64,000 nucleotides of DNA from the NCBI GenBank assembly GCA_963812945.1, contig CAWEXD010000008.1, positions 2,914,001 through 2,978,000 on the forward strand, given 5' to 3'. The stretch comes from DASRDR01 sp963812945 [NCBI: uncultured Candidatus Rokubacteria bacterium] (lineage in GTDB: Bacteria > Methylomirabilota > Methylomirabilia > Rokubacteriales). The translations under genes were made by a program, and so were the position numbers. Positions 41,248 to 49,381 of this stretch are shown here, piece after piece (position 1 is the first letter of the stretch; each line of letters starts with the position of its first letter). A model generated the notes under the pieces. That model made no database searches. It worked only from the letters and a program-made list of their open reading frames with translations, and was not told the DNA's origin.

Positions 41248-44200
41248 ATGAAGCCTCGCGGCCTCTACGAGCTGCTCCTGACCAAAGCGCTTGCCGAACT
41301 GCTCACGCAGCTGCCGGCCAACCTGGAGCCGCTCAGCGAGCCCCTGCGCTCGGCCGAAGCCCCGGACCGCATTTCGCTGCACCTTGGACGTGCGGTCCAA
41401 AAGTTCCTCGAGGACGTCCCGGAGGCCGAGCGCGTAAAGGCCGGCGTGGAGCTCGTCGATCGCCTCTTGCCGCAGATCGGCGCTAACCAGGCTGAGCTGC
41501 TGGCCGAAACGCTGACCGGCACCCTCCTTCGGGCGATCGCGGGCCGGCTTCCCGATGGAAGTCGCGAGGTCATCCTCCAGCCGCTCATTCCTCTTCTCGA
41601 CACCGCCCTGCTCACGAACGCGCCGGGAGAACCCAGGGTTGGCAGCCAGGTCCTGGCCGAAGTGCACTCCGCCGACCGCATCGACGTCGTGATGGCGTTC
41701 ATTCGGAAGAGCGGTATCGCGCCCCTAGTTGGCGCGCTCCGATCACATTGTTCGGCAGGCAGGGACCTCAGAGTGCTGACGACGACCTACACGAATTCAA
41801 CAGAAGGGGCCGCGCTCGATCTGCTCCGCGACCTTGGCGCGGACGTCAGAGTGTCCTACGACGTCACCGGCACGCGCCTTCACGCGAAGTCGTGGCTCTT
41901 CTACCGTGCGTCCGGACTCTCGACGGCTTATATCGGCTCCTCGAATCTGACGCATTCCGCGCAGGTGACGGGCCTGGAATGGAACGTCCGTGTCTCCGGC
42001 GCCCGCAACCCTGACGTGGTTAACAAGGTGGCCGCGGTGTTCGAGAGCTACTGGAACGGCGGTGACTTCATCCCCTACGACGCCGACGTGTTCGCTCAGC
42101 AGACCGCGCGGGCAGATGAGGGCGCCGACACGTTCGTCATGAGCCCGATCGAGCTCCGGCCAGAGCCCTTCCAGGAACGGCTGCTCGAGGAAATCGCTCT
42201 CTCGCGCGAGCGCGGCCACCATCGCAACCTCCTGGCCTCTGCGACAGGCACCGGCAAGACGGTGATGGCCGCGATCGACTACGCGCGGCTGAGGGAGCGG
42301 CTGCCTCGGGCGAGGTTGCTCTTCGTCGCCCACCGGAAGGAACTTCTCGACCAGAGCCTCAAGACGTTCCGTCACGCGCTGCGCGAACACAGTTTCGGTG
42401 AGTTGTGGGTGGACGGCCATCGTCCGGAAGATTTCGAACACGTCTTCGCCTCCATTCAGAGCCTCAGTGCCAGTGGTCTGCGTGACCTCGACCCGCATCA
42501 CTACGACATCGTCATCATCGACGAATTCCACCACGCGGCGGCCTCGTCGTATACCGCGCTCCTCGAACACATCACGCCGGTCGAACTGCTGGGGCTGACG
42601 GCCACTCCGGAGCGCAGCGATGGCCTCCCGCTATTGCAGTGGTTCGACAATCGGATCGCCGCCGAACTGAGACTCTGGGACGCCATCGACCAGCAACGAC
42701 TGTCGCCGTTCTCGTACTTCGGCATCCACGACGGGCTCGATCTGAGGGAGATTCCCTGGCGTCGAGGCCGAGGCTACGACACGGAGGCCCTGACGAATCT
42801 GCTCACCGGGAACGACGCCTCGGCCCGGCACGTGGTGAAAGAGCTGGATCGCCGCATCGACCACCTTGCTCGAATGCGCGCGCTGGGCTTCTGCGTGAGC
42901 GTCGAGCACGCCAGGTTCATGGCGAGAGTCTTCAACGAAGCCGGCATCCGCTCACAGGCGGTGTGGGCCGACACGCCCTCGGCCGAGCGCCAGCGCGCGC
43001 TCGAGGATCTCGCGGCACGCCGCATCAACGTGCTCTTCTCCGTCGACCTGTTCAATGAAGGCGTTGACGTGCCTGTCGTCGATACGCTCCTCCTGCTGCG
43101 CCCGACCGACAGTCCCACGCTGTTCCTCCAACAGTTGGGACGAGGACTGCGCAAGAGCTATGGCAAGCGGCAGTGTACGGTTCTCGATTTCGTGGGCCAT
43201 CACCGAAAGGAGTTCCGGTTCGACCGCCGCTTCCGCGCCCTGCTGGGTGGCAGTCGCCGCGACCTTCAGCGAGAGATTGAGCAGGGCTTCCCGTTCCTGC
43301 CGGCGGGCTGCCACATGGAGCTCGACAAGGTCGCCCAGGAGATCGTCCTCGAGAACATTCGCCAGGCCGTACCCTCGAAGTGGTCACGGAAGGTGGAAGA
43401 GCTTCGGGCGATGACTCAGGACGGCGCCAGCGTGACCCTAGCCGCCTTTCTGCAGGAGGCCGAGCTAGACGTTGAGGATGTCTACCAGGGTTCGAAGTCG
43501 TGGTCGGACCTGCGAACCGATGCGGGCCTGAGCGTGCTGCCCGCTGGTCCGCACGAAGTGGCGCTGCGTCGCGCCTGCGGACGGATCCTCCACGTGGACG
43601 ATCGTCTGCGGATCGACTCCTACCGGCGGTTTCTCGGATCGCCGACGCCGCCAGATGTCCCGTCGCTTCCCGATCGCGATCGCCGACTTCTTCGGATGCT
43701 CGTCGCGTCGATTGCCGACAGCGCGCTGACGGTGAGGACGACCCTGGAGGAGGCGTGTGCCCTGGCCTGGTCGCACCCGCAAGTATTGAGCGAGCTGCTG
43801 GAATTGGTGGACGTGCTCGACGCGCGGGTCAGTCATCTGCAGCACGATCTTCCTTCACACCCCGACGTCCCGTTGCGCGTGCACGGACGCTACACGCGCA
43901 TCGAGATCCTCGCAGCATTCGGTATCGGCGCGAACGCCCGCGTGAGCCCGTGGCAGACCGGCGTCTATTGGGCGAATCAGGCGAAGGCCGACCTGCTCGC
44001 GTTCACGCTCGACAAAACCAGCGGTCAATTCTCGCCGACCACGCGTTACCACGACTACGCGATCAGCCGAGACTTGATGCACTGGCAGAGCCAGTCAGTC
44101 ACCCGGGAAGACAGCGAGACCGGTCTTCGGTATCGCAACCACGTCCGCCTGGGCACGTCGGTTCTGCTCTTTGCCCGTTTGCGCACCGACGACCGCGCGT

Positions 44201-44325
44201 TCTGGTTCCTGGGTCCGGCCACTTACGTGAAGCACGAGTCCGAGACGCCGATGTCGGTCACCTGGCGCCTCGAGCACTCGTTGCCGGGCGATCTGTTCGA
44301 GCAGTTCGCCGCTGCGGTTGCGTGA
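41248..44325 (+). CDS. PLD-nuclease / SF2 helicase fusion with DUF3427-type C-terminus
   Basis: 1025 residues. After a 130-residue helical start, a phospholipase-D-like domain carries one HxK motif: RLHAKSWLFYRASGLSTAYI then GSSNLTHSA (residues about 210-235). A superfamily-2 helicase follows: Walker A LLASATGTGKTVMA (about 331), DEFHH in motif II (about 424), motif III LTATPER, and motif VI QQLGRGLRKSYGKR (about 628). The C-terminal 250 residues (VHGRYTRIEILAAFGIGANA, YWANQAKADLLAFTLDKTSG) match the DUF3427 region of such proteins. A single HKD motif suggests dimerisation for nuclease activity. The gene has a lower GC content and stands alone next to a tRNA relic, which fits a defence or DNA-processing gene on an island. 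It could also act in repair. Confidence 0.85.
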   Translation: MKPRGLYELLLTKALAELLTQLPANLEPLSEPLRSAEAPDRISLHLGRAVQKFLEDVPEAERVKAGVELVDRLLPQIGANQAELLAETLTGTLLRAIAGRLPDGSREVILQPLIPLLDTALLTNAPGEPRVGSQVLAEVHSADRIDVVMAFIRKSGIAPLVGALRSHCSAGRDLRVLTTTYTNSTEGAALDLLRDLGADVRVSYDVTGTRLHAKSWLFYRASGLSTAYIGSSNLTHSAQVTGLEWNVRVSGARNPDVVNKVAAVFESYWNGGDFIPYDADVFAQQTARADEGADTFVMSPIELRPEPFQERLLEEIALSRERGHHRNLLASATGTGKTVMAAIDYARLRERLPRARLLFVAHRKELLDQSLKTFRHALREHSFGELWVDGHRPEDFEHVFASIQSLSASGLRDLDPHHYDIVIIDEFHHAAASSYTALLEHITPVELLGLTATPERSDGLPLLQWFDNRIAAELRLWDAIDQQRLSPFSYFGIHDGLDLREIPWRRGRGYDTEALTNLLTGNDASARHVVKELDRRIDHLARMRALGFCVSVEHARFMARVFNEAGIRSQAVWADTPSAERQRALEDLAARRINVLFSVDLFNEGVDVPVVDTLLLLRPTDSPTLFLQQLGRGLRKSYGKRQCTVLDFVGHHRKEFRFDRRFRALLGGSRRDLQREIEQGFPFLPAGCHMELDKVAQEIVLENIRQAVPSKWSRKVEELRAMTQDGASVTLAAFLQEAELDVEDVYQGSKSWSDLRTDAGLSVLPAGPHEVALRRACGRILHVDDRLRIDSYRRFLGSPTPPDVPSLPDRDRRLLRMLVASIADSALTVRTTLEEACALAWSHPQVLSELLELVDVLDARVSHLQHDLPSHPDVPLRVHGRYTRIEILAAFGIGANARVSPWQTGVYWANQAKADLLAFTLDKTSGQFSPTTRYHDYAISRDLMHWQSQSVTREDSETGLRYRNHVRLGTSVLLFARLRTDDRAFWFLGPATYVKHESETPMSVTWRLEHSLPGDLFEQFAAAVA

Positions 44326-44635
44326 AACGCGATCGCGAGCGCGGGCGGCTATGGCGGCGGGTTTGAGGGCGTTGGCCAACGTCCTCAAACCGGGGAACGA
44401 AAGAGCGAACGAAAATCGAGTGGTGGCTCCAACGGGAAGTGCCCGAGAGACTGTGAGTCCCTTGGAAACGGCTTTCGACGTCGTTGCGCTCGCACCCTAA
44501 CCAAGGACGCCTATGGCCCGGCGGGATTCGAGCTCCTTTGCGACACGTTTGAGGTGTAGGGAGTCGGCTGCATTAGAGAGAGTTACGGGAATCAATCCCA
44601 CCTTTCCCGCCTTCGCCACCCTCGGCCGGAGGGAG
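44326..44635. other. 310-bp non-coding gap after the helicase
   Basis: Contains the 30-bp near-palindrome at 44361-44390 and otherwise no recognisable gene. A run of CGAAAGAGCGAACGAAAATCGAG (about 44397-44420) is purine-rich. Short open frames exist here but show no ribosome sites or domain content. Confidence 0.5.
44361..44390. repeat. 30-bp near-perfect palindrome without loop
   Basis: GTTTGAGGGCGTTGG followed directly by CCAACGTCCTCAAAC: the arms pair at 14 of 15 positions, the mismatch being G44369 against T44382. It has no loop and no T-tract, so it is unlike a simple intrinsic terminator; it could be a dimeric protein-binding site or a cruciform. It starts 36 bp after the helicase stop. 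Confidence 0.7.
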
Positions 44636-45523
44636 TCAACTGACGTCCCCAAGCGCGATCCACCAGCAGCCCAGAACCACCCCCCCGGCGGTGAGCGCCA
44701 GGAGCCACTGACTCAGCCTGCTGGGTGGCCGGCGCAGCGCGAGTGCCGGGCCGATTGCCAGGAGGCCCCCGACGAGCAGTCCGAAGAAATGGGCGAGCAC
44801 GTCCGCCCGCGGACCGGTCCCGAGCGTGCTGAGGAGCACGAGGCTGGCAGCGATGACCACCCACGCCTTGCGCCCCGGCGCCCGGCGCTGCCGGCGCGCC
44901 GCGATCTGCAGCATGGCCAGAATCCCGAGGGCGCCGAAGATCGCCGTCGAGGCGCCGACCGAGACGTAGGGCGCCTCATGCGTGAGCGCCCGCAGCGCGT
45001 TCCCGCCCGCCCCGGCCAGTAGCACCAGCCAGGTGCCGACTCCCGGCCCGAGCGACCAGGCGACCGCGGTGATGAGCACCAGGCAGGCGATAGCATTGCC
45101 CACCAGATGCGCGACGTCCGCGTGGAGCGTCAGCGCCGTCACCGTGCGCCACCCCTCACCGGCCAGAATCTGCTGGGCGGAAGCACTGCCTCGGTCAAAC
45201 CAGATGACACCCCTCTGACGCGGGCCCGTGACCACGAAGAAGCTGATGAGCAGCGCCGCGATCAGCACCCCGATCCAGGTTGCGCCGTAGACGGGTGGCG
45301 AAGTGTCGACCTGGGTGTCGACGCGGTTTTCCTCGTCGTATGCGGCCAGGACGCGGCTCGCCTGCATCGCATCGCCCGCCGCGACCATTACCGCCCAGCC
45401 AGCGGCAGTCCTCGCCAGTCGGTGGGGAATCCCGCTCGCCGCCAGAACGACCGCGTACTCCTCAGCGCCTGTCGCGCTGGGAGTCGCACGAACAACGGTC
45501 TCGATTGGCCCTTCGGTCGTCAT
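44636..45523 (-). CDS. Rhomboid family intramembrane serine protease
   Basis: 295 residues. A 90-residue cytosolic start (EEYAVVLAASGIPHRLARTA, reminding of a DUF2007-like fold) precedes a rhomboid core. HADVAHLVGNAIACLVLITA corresponds to helix 2 (H and N of the oxyanion site), VSVGASTAIFGALGILAM carries the catalytic Ser in G-x-S, and LAHFFGLLVGGLLA carries the catalytic His. The substrate is unknown. No partner genes are adjacent; convergent with debris at 45.6 kb. Confidence 0.87.
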   Translation of the reverse strand: MTTEGPIETVVRATPSATGAEEYAVVLAASGIPHRLARTAAGWAVMVAAGDAMQASRVLAAYDEENRVDTQVDTSPPVYGATWIGVLIAALLISFFVVTGPRQRGVIWFDRGSASAQQILAGEGWRTVTALTLHADVAHLVGNAIACLVLITAVAWSLGPGVGTWLVLLAGAGGNALRALTHEAPYVSVGASTAIFGALGILAMLQIAARRQRRAPGRKAWVVIAASLVLLSTLGTGPRADVLAHFFGLLVGGLLAIGPALALRRPPSRLSQWLLALTAGGVVLGCWWIALGDVS

Positions 45524-45593
45524 TCCGTCGGCCGGTCCCGATTATCATGCTAGCCCACTGATGTGGCAGGGTCGGGTCTTGATCGGAGGAGGT

Positions 45594-45740
45594 TCAGCCC
45601 CTGTTCTTCAATGCCGCGCCTACTTGCACCAGCTAGAAGCCCATTCCCATCTCGCGGTACATCGTGGCGGCGGTGGTCAGGTGCTCGTCGGCTTTCGCCG
45701 CGTCGCCCGTCGCTCGGTAAAGCCTGCTGCCGTCCTCGTG
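45594..45740 (-). pseudogene. Remnant of a cyclase/ATPase/TPR protein C-terminus
   Basis: Minus-strand reading SRLYRATGDAAKADEHLTTA then ATMYREMGMGF-stop-LVQVGAALKNRG corresponds to the C-terminus of the intact protein encoded at 57378-60737 ([20 protein letters not shown] then [18 protein letters not shown]). TGG has become TAG after GMGF. Only about 40 codons remain. The fragment abuts the IS91 remnant, so a rearrangement has joined them. Confidence 0.65.
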
Positions 45741-45977
45741 CCCCCGCCGCGCCGGCCGTTGCTCGCGTACCACGGCGTGCTGGCCTCGCGCGCTCGCTGG
45801 AGATCGGCCATCGTGCCGAAGCCGTCGCCGGCCGACGCGCGGGCGGACGCGGAGGCGGGCGTCCCGCGGCGGTGGCCCTGGGCGCGGCTGCTCCAGCGGG
45901 TGTTCGGGTTTGAGGTGCTGGTGTGTGACCGCTGCGGGGGCCGGCGGCGGCTCGGCGGCGAGTCCAAGCGGACGTGA
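45741..45977 (+). pseudogene. IS91-family transposase C-terminal remnant
   Basis: The plus-strand frame VPPPRRPLLAYHGVLASRAR continuing to WPWARLLQRVFGFEVLVCDR and CGGRRRLG is the C-terminus of Y2-type IS91 transposases, which end with VPPPR-x-YHGVLA and a Zn-binding CxxCGG. The HUH nuclease region with the catalytic Tyr is missing. The open frame upstream to 45303 is antisense to the rhomboid gene and unrelated. Confidence 0.72.
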
Positions 45978-46230
45978 GCTCGGCCGGTAGCTCCGGTCGC
46001 GGCATCGGTGCCCCGCAGGTGCCCGGATGGGGGGTTTGCATCGAGCGAGGCTCCGAGCGTAGGTTAGGTCGATCGGGGCGGGTGTGTGATGTCCTTGGAC
46101 TTCGAGGCGCAATCAGAGGATCGGCCACCGCTCCGGTCGAGCTGGTGGCCCTCGGGCCGAATAGGAGCCTGGATGGTGTAGCTCCACTCACGTGATTCCT
46201 CGACGCGGCACCGTTCCACAGGAGGTTCAC
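45978..46230. other. Spacer between IS91 debris and the carboxypeptidase-regulatory-like gene
   Basis: 253 bp without a gene. Ends in CACAGGAGGTTCAC, a strong ribosome-binding site for the gene at 46231. The complete stretch from the rhomboid start (45524) to 46230 holds only the two remnants described and this spacer. Confidence 0.5.
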
Positions 46231-46719
46231 ATGGCAGAGTCAGTGACAGTTCACGGCACCGTCAGCGATGCCAGCCGCAAGCCTCTCCGCCAGATCCGCG
46301 TGCTCGCCTTTCAGGGAGGGCGCGAGGTCGAGCGCACGTACACGAACGACGCCGGAAGCTACAGCCTCGAAGTGCCCAAGGGGTTGACGACGCTGAGCTT
46401 CGATACGCACGGCACCCTCGTCAATGCGCGCGAGTGGCACCCGTCCGTTGTGACCAATCTCGATACCAACGTCGAAGCGACGAATCTCCGCTGCGACCGG
46501 GTCCTGATGGCTTGCGGCACCGCCGAGAGCAACGAGGCGTGCGTCGACGCCCTGGCGGGCTACATGTTCAACCTCATGTGGACCGATCGCCTGCCCGATC
46601 GCGCCTACGCGGAGGCCGCCGCGGCTCGCCTGGGGACCTTGAAGATGACCACGCTGCTGCTCGACAAGGCCCGCACCCAGCTGCGCGATCAGTTCGCCGA
46701 GCGGGCCAGGGAGGCGTGA
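46231..46719 (+). CDS. Carboxypeptidase-regulatory-like (CarboxypepD_reg) protein
   Basis: 162 residues. The first 75 form a beta-sandwich: VTVHGTVSDASRKPLRQIRV, LAFQGGREVERTYTNDAGSY and SLEVPKGLTTLSFDTHG, the typical transthyretin-like pattern. The remainder is helical (ESNEACVDALAGYMFNLMWT). GGAGG 7 bp before ATG 46231 fixes the start. There is no signal peptide, which is unusual because this domain is mostly extracytoplasmic. Role unknown. Confidence 0.72.
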   Translation: MAESVTVHGTVSDASRKPLRQIRVLAFQGGREVERTYTNDAGSYSLEVPKGLTTLSFDTHGTLVNAREWHPSVVTNLDTNVEATNLRCDRVLMACGTAESNEACVDALAGYMFNLMWTDRLPDRAYAEAAAARLGTLKMTTLLLDKARTQLRDQFAERAREA

Positions 46720-47055
46720 CGCCGGCCCGCCGCCCCTCGGGAGGCGCGCGATCGGGCCGGCCCCCGTGGACTGACGGATTGCGAGTGGCCGAGAAGACGC
46801 GCAGGACGCCATCGAGGCGGAGGCATGCAAGCTACGGCGGCCCGTAGGTGCTACGGTCCGAGAACGGGAGGCGCTAGGCCCACATAGCCGGGCTGTGGTC
46901 AGCCGCCATTCCGGGCTGTCGAAGTGGTCATTTGTCCGAGACGCGCCCGTCGCGGTGCGGATGGGTCGATGCACTCCTCATGCACGCTGAGCTTCCTGGA
47001 TCAGTAAGATCTAGGAGTATTGCGCATAGCCTCCTCAGGCAGCGTCCGTCTCTAT
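46720..47055. other. 336-bp gap without a recognised gene
   Basis: Neither strand has a frame with domain-like content. The GC content falls towards 47 kb, where the following minus-strand genes begin to look foreign. No hairpin terminator with a T-tract was seen. Confidence 0.5.
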
Positions 47056-47364
47056 CTAATCGGCATACTTCTTTCCGAGCGCCTCCAAACCCGCCGCGGC
47101 GAGATCCTGCGGAGTCATACAGGGGTGAAACTCCACACTCGCATCGAAGTACAGGAACCACGGCTCGGCAAAAGCCGGGATCTCGGACGCCTTCTCGAGG
47201 TTGACGACCATGATGCCCCCGCGCCTGCCGTCGTCCTCCCAAAAGTAAGCCGCCTCAGGCTTCGTGTCGTCTAGGATCTGCTTGAGCTTCCTGCCTGCGC
47301 TCCCGTCGCGGACCGCCACGTTGAATTTCTCGACCGGAATGCTGACTTTCATGACAATGCGCAT
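47056..47364 (-). CDS. Small conserved hypothetical protein (ferredoxin-like fold suspected)
   Basis: 102 residues: MKVSIPVEKFNVAVRDGSAG, RKLKQILDDTKPEAAYFWED, GRRGGIMVVNLEKASEIPAF and AEPWFLYFDASVEFHPCMTP. I recall similar small proteins, some labelled DUF3303-like or misannotated 'panthothenate synthetase'. The alternation of strands and helices suggests a dimeric alpha/beta barrel. The start is ATG 47364 or ATG 47352 (MKVSIPV). No partner is evident. Confidence 0.65.
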   Translation of the reverse strand: MRIVMKVSIPVEKFNVAVRDGSAGRKLKQILDDTKPEAAYFWEDDGRRGGIMVVNLEKASEIPAFAEPWFLYFDASVEFHPCMTPQDLAAAGLEALGKKYAD

Positions 47365-47614
47365 GGGATACTCTCTTCTCTCGACCGTTCGGGTTGAGAC
47401 GTAGGAGGCTCGATCACAAGTACGGGGCCATACTGCCCGACGGGCGGCAACAGGTCAACGGTAAAGCGACCGACAACCCGACCATCCGTTACCGGTCGAC
47501 CGACTGGCACACCTGAGTGACCACGGAACCGAGGCCACAAGGGGCACGTTCTCGTAGATCCATGACCGACGACACCTCAAATGCCTTTCGCACGCGATAT
47601 CCTGGGAACACGGT

Positions 47615-48493
47615 TCACGGCTTGCCCTCATCCGTCGAGATCCTCCTCTCCATCAACTCACGCACGCCTTCGTTCAGGAGGCCCATCTGCCGGGCCCCGA
47701 AGTCCACCAGGGCCGACCCAAACGTAGTGATCCGATACGAAAGCAGCTCTTCCGCGCGTCCAGCATCACTTCTTTCCAGCAACTCAGGAGTGACTTGCAC
47801 ACATTCTGCGCGGATTGCCCCCACCTCCAGTAGCCGCGCAATGGCCTGGCTCGGACCGACCGCTCCCAAAGCCTGCCCCATCGTCCCCGTTACTGGATGG
47901 TGCACACCTCCCTCCCCGAGCGTCCTCCATAGGAACACCCAACTGGAAAAATCGAGTGACTCGGCCGCTCGTCTCACCGCTAAGTGCCTCTTCAGGTCGA
48001 GCTCTCTTAGTGCCTCGGCTATCAATCCGGCGACTTGGTCACGGGCAATGTCCGGAGCACCGTCAGGATCATAGTGGTGCACCCGAACATTGGTGATGTC
48101 AAACAGAAGCGCATCCCGATCGGATCTGAGGATGATCACCTCTTCCGGCAGCCGACAGGCGTGCGCGAGCCCTATCTCGTAGAGCACGTTCGCGTTTCGC
48201 ACCGGACGACCTTCAATGTCTCCAATGCTCGTAATGTCGCCTATAACGATTCGACAGCGTCCAATGCCATCGAGAATCTCGGTCAGGATCGAATCGCTCG
48301 CCGTCCTGATGTCGACCCTATGAGGTTCGAGTCGGGTCTCACTCGCCCCGGTGCAGACACCGATGCGGCGGACGGCCGGAGCGATCACCTCACGCCACCG
48401 TCGCTCGAACCGGGAACCGAAACTCATCGCAACAAAGACGCGGTCATCGCGAGGAAACGGAGGGAAGAGTCCGAAGAATGTGGCTGGATACAT
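47615..48493 (-). CDS. Nucleoside 2-deoxyribosyltransferase/TIR-like effector protein
   Basis: 292 residues. Residues 15-150 form a Rossmann-like domain: RVFVAMSFGSRFERRWREVI, SDSILTEILDGIGRCRIVIG and ANVLYEIGLAHACRLPEEVI. The N-V-x-Y-E-x-G-x-A-H-A motif carries the acidic catalytic residue of nucleoside deoxyribosyltransferase-like and TIR-like nucleotide hydrolases of defence systems. Residues 160-292 are helical and may sense or oligomerise. GC is clearly lower (mid-50s %) than in the neighbourhood, suggesting recent acquisition. The HEPN-like gene lies 73 bp upstream on the same strand. Enzymatic activity (NAD or nucleotide cleavage) is inferred. Confidence 0.68.
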   Translation of the reverse strand: MYPATFFGLFPPFPRDDRVFVAMSFGSRFERRWREVIAPAVRRIGVCTGASETRLEPHRVDIRTASDSILTEILDGIGRCRIVIGDITSIGDIEGRPVRNANVLYEIGLAHACRLPEEVIILRSDRDALLFDITNVRVHHYDPDGAPDIARDQVAGLIAEALRELDLKRHLAVRRAAESLDFSSWVFLWRTLGEGGVHHPVTGTMGQALGAVGPSQAIARLLEVGAIRAECVQVTPELLERSDAGRAEELLSYRITTFGSALVDFGARQMGLLNEGVRELMERRISTDEGKP

Positions 48494-48566
48494 TGCTACT
48501 CAACCGAGCCTTCGATAGGTCTCATCCGGGAAGTCCGCAGGACGGATGTTCATGGACCGGTCCGAG

Positions 48567-49109
48567 TCACTCGCGTGCCGTCGAGAACTTCGCGCACAGT
48601 TCCGGTGCTTTCTCTTCCATGAAGGCAATAAACTGTCCCATCGCGTTGACAGCATTCTCCATCGTCACCTTCCGGCCTTTCCACCGTCCCTTTGGATCAT
48701 GCTTGAAGGCATTCACCTCCCCGTACACCCGACGCCAGTCATCACACTTCCCTTTGTTCACACTCGCCATACGATCGTGCGCGCTTTCCCCCACGCCACC
48801 CAACAGCTTGGGGACCCGCTCATAACACGCCGCCAGCCTCTGGATCGCCGAGTTAAAGTAGAAGCCTGCAAGCCAGACCCTGTTAAGGTCTCTTCCTTCT
48901 GTAATGTCGTGCACGTACTTCGTGAGGAAGGGTCGATACGCTGCCTCGGACTTACCAGGACGGTCGACGAAATTCAGCTCAACTGCTCGCTCGAGCCCGT
49001 ACAGCGCGCCGACGGCGTAGTCAAGAGTGTCACTGATACCAGCCTCATCAGGCAGGTTCTTCAGTAGCTGATCCAGGCGTGTACCCATTTGATCTAGTCG
49101 TGCCTTCAC
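48567..49109 (-). CDS. HEPN-like helical protein, partner of the TIR/NDT-like gene
   Basis: 180 residues, predicted all-helical: TLDYAVGALYGLERAVELNF, YVHDITEGRDLNRVWLAGFY, FNSAIQRLAACYERVPKLLG and YGEVNAFKHDPKGRWKGRKV. The EVNAFKH stretch is similar in position and type to the terminal motif of HEPN-like proteins (N-x-x-K/R-H), though the R-x4-6-H site is not exact. Upstream gene of a two-gene, low-GC unit. No established family could be named. Confidence 0.5.
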   Translation of the reverse strand: MKARLDQMGTRLDQLLKNLPDEAGISDTLDYAVGALYGLERAVELNFVDRPGKSEAAYRPFLTKYVHDITEGRDLNRVWLAGFYFNSAIQRLAACYERVPKLLGGVGESAHDRMASVNKGKCDDWRRVYGEVNAFKHDPKGRWKGRKVTMENAVNAMGQFIAFMEEKAPELCAKFSTARE

Positions 49110-49163
49110 GATCGCCGCTCTAACCCTGGATCGCCCGCTTCTAGGAACTTCTCGGCACCGAAC

Positions 49164-49328
49164 TCAGCTCTTCTTCGCCGTCTGCCCCATGAAGCCGCTG
49201 AGCTGCGGCTCGACTCTCGTGCTCTTACACGTCGGGCACCGGACCTTCCCCTTTTCGTGCTCCGCGATGGTCATGGTCAGCTCGAATGGCTTCTGGCACT
49301 TCTCGCAGAGGAATTCGTAACGTGGCAT
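49164..49328 (-). CDS. FmdB-type zinc-ribbon protein
   Basis: 54 residues. Start MPRYEFLCEKCQKPFELTMT, second knuckle VRCPTCKSTRVEPQL: four cysteines (CxxC...CxxC) make one zinc ribbon, as in FmdB/putative regulatory proteins. AAGGAG is 7-8 bp before ATG 49328. The longer open frame upstream (to 49505) overlaps the IS256 element and is ignored. It lies between the low-GC pair and the IS. Confidence 0.82.
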   Translation of the reverse strand: MPRYEFLCEKCQKPFELTMTIAEHEKGKVRCPTCKSTRVEPQLSGFMGQTAKKS

Positions 49329-49381
49329 CCCTGACTCCTTGTTCCCATATCTCTCTGAAAACGCTCGACCTTCCAACATCG

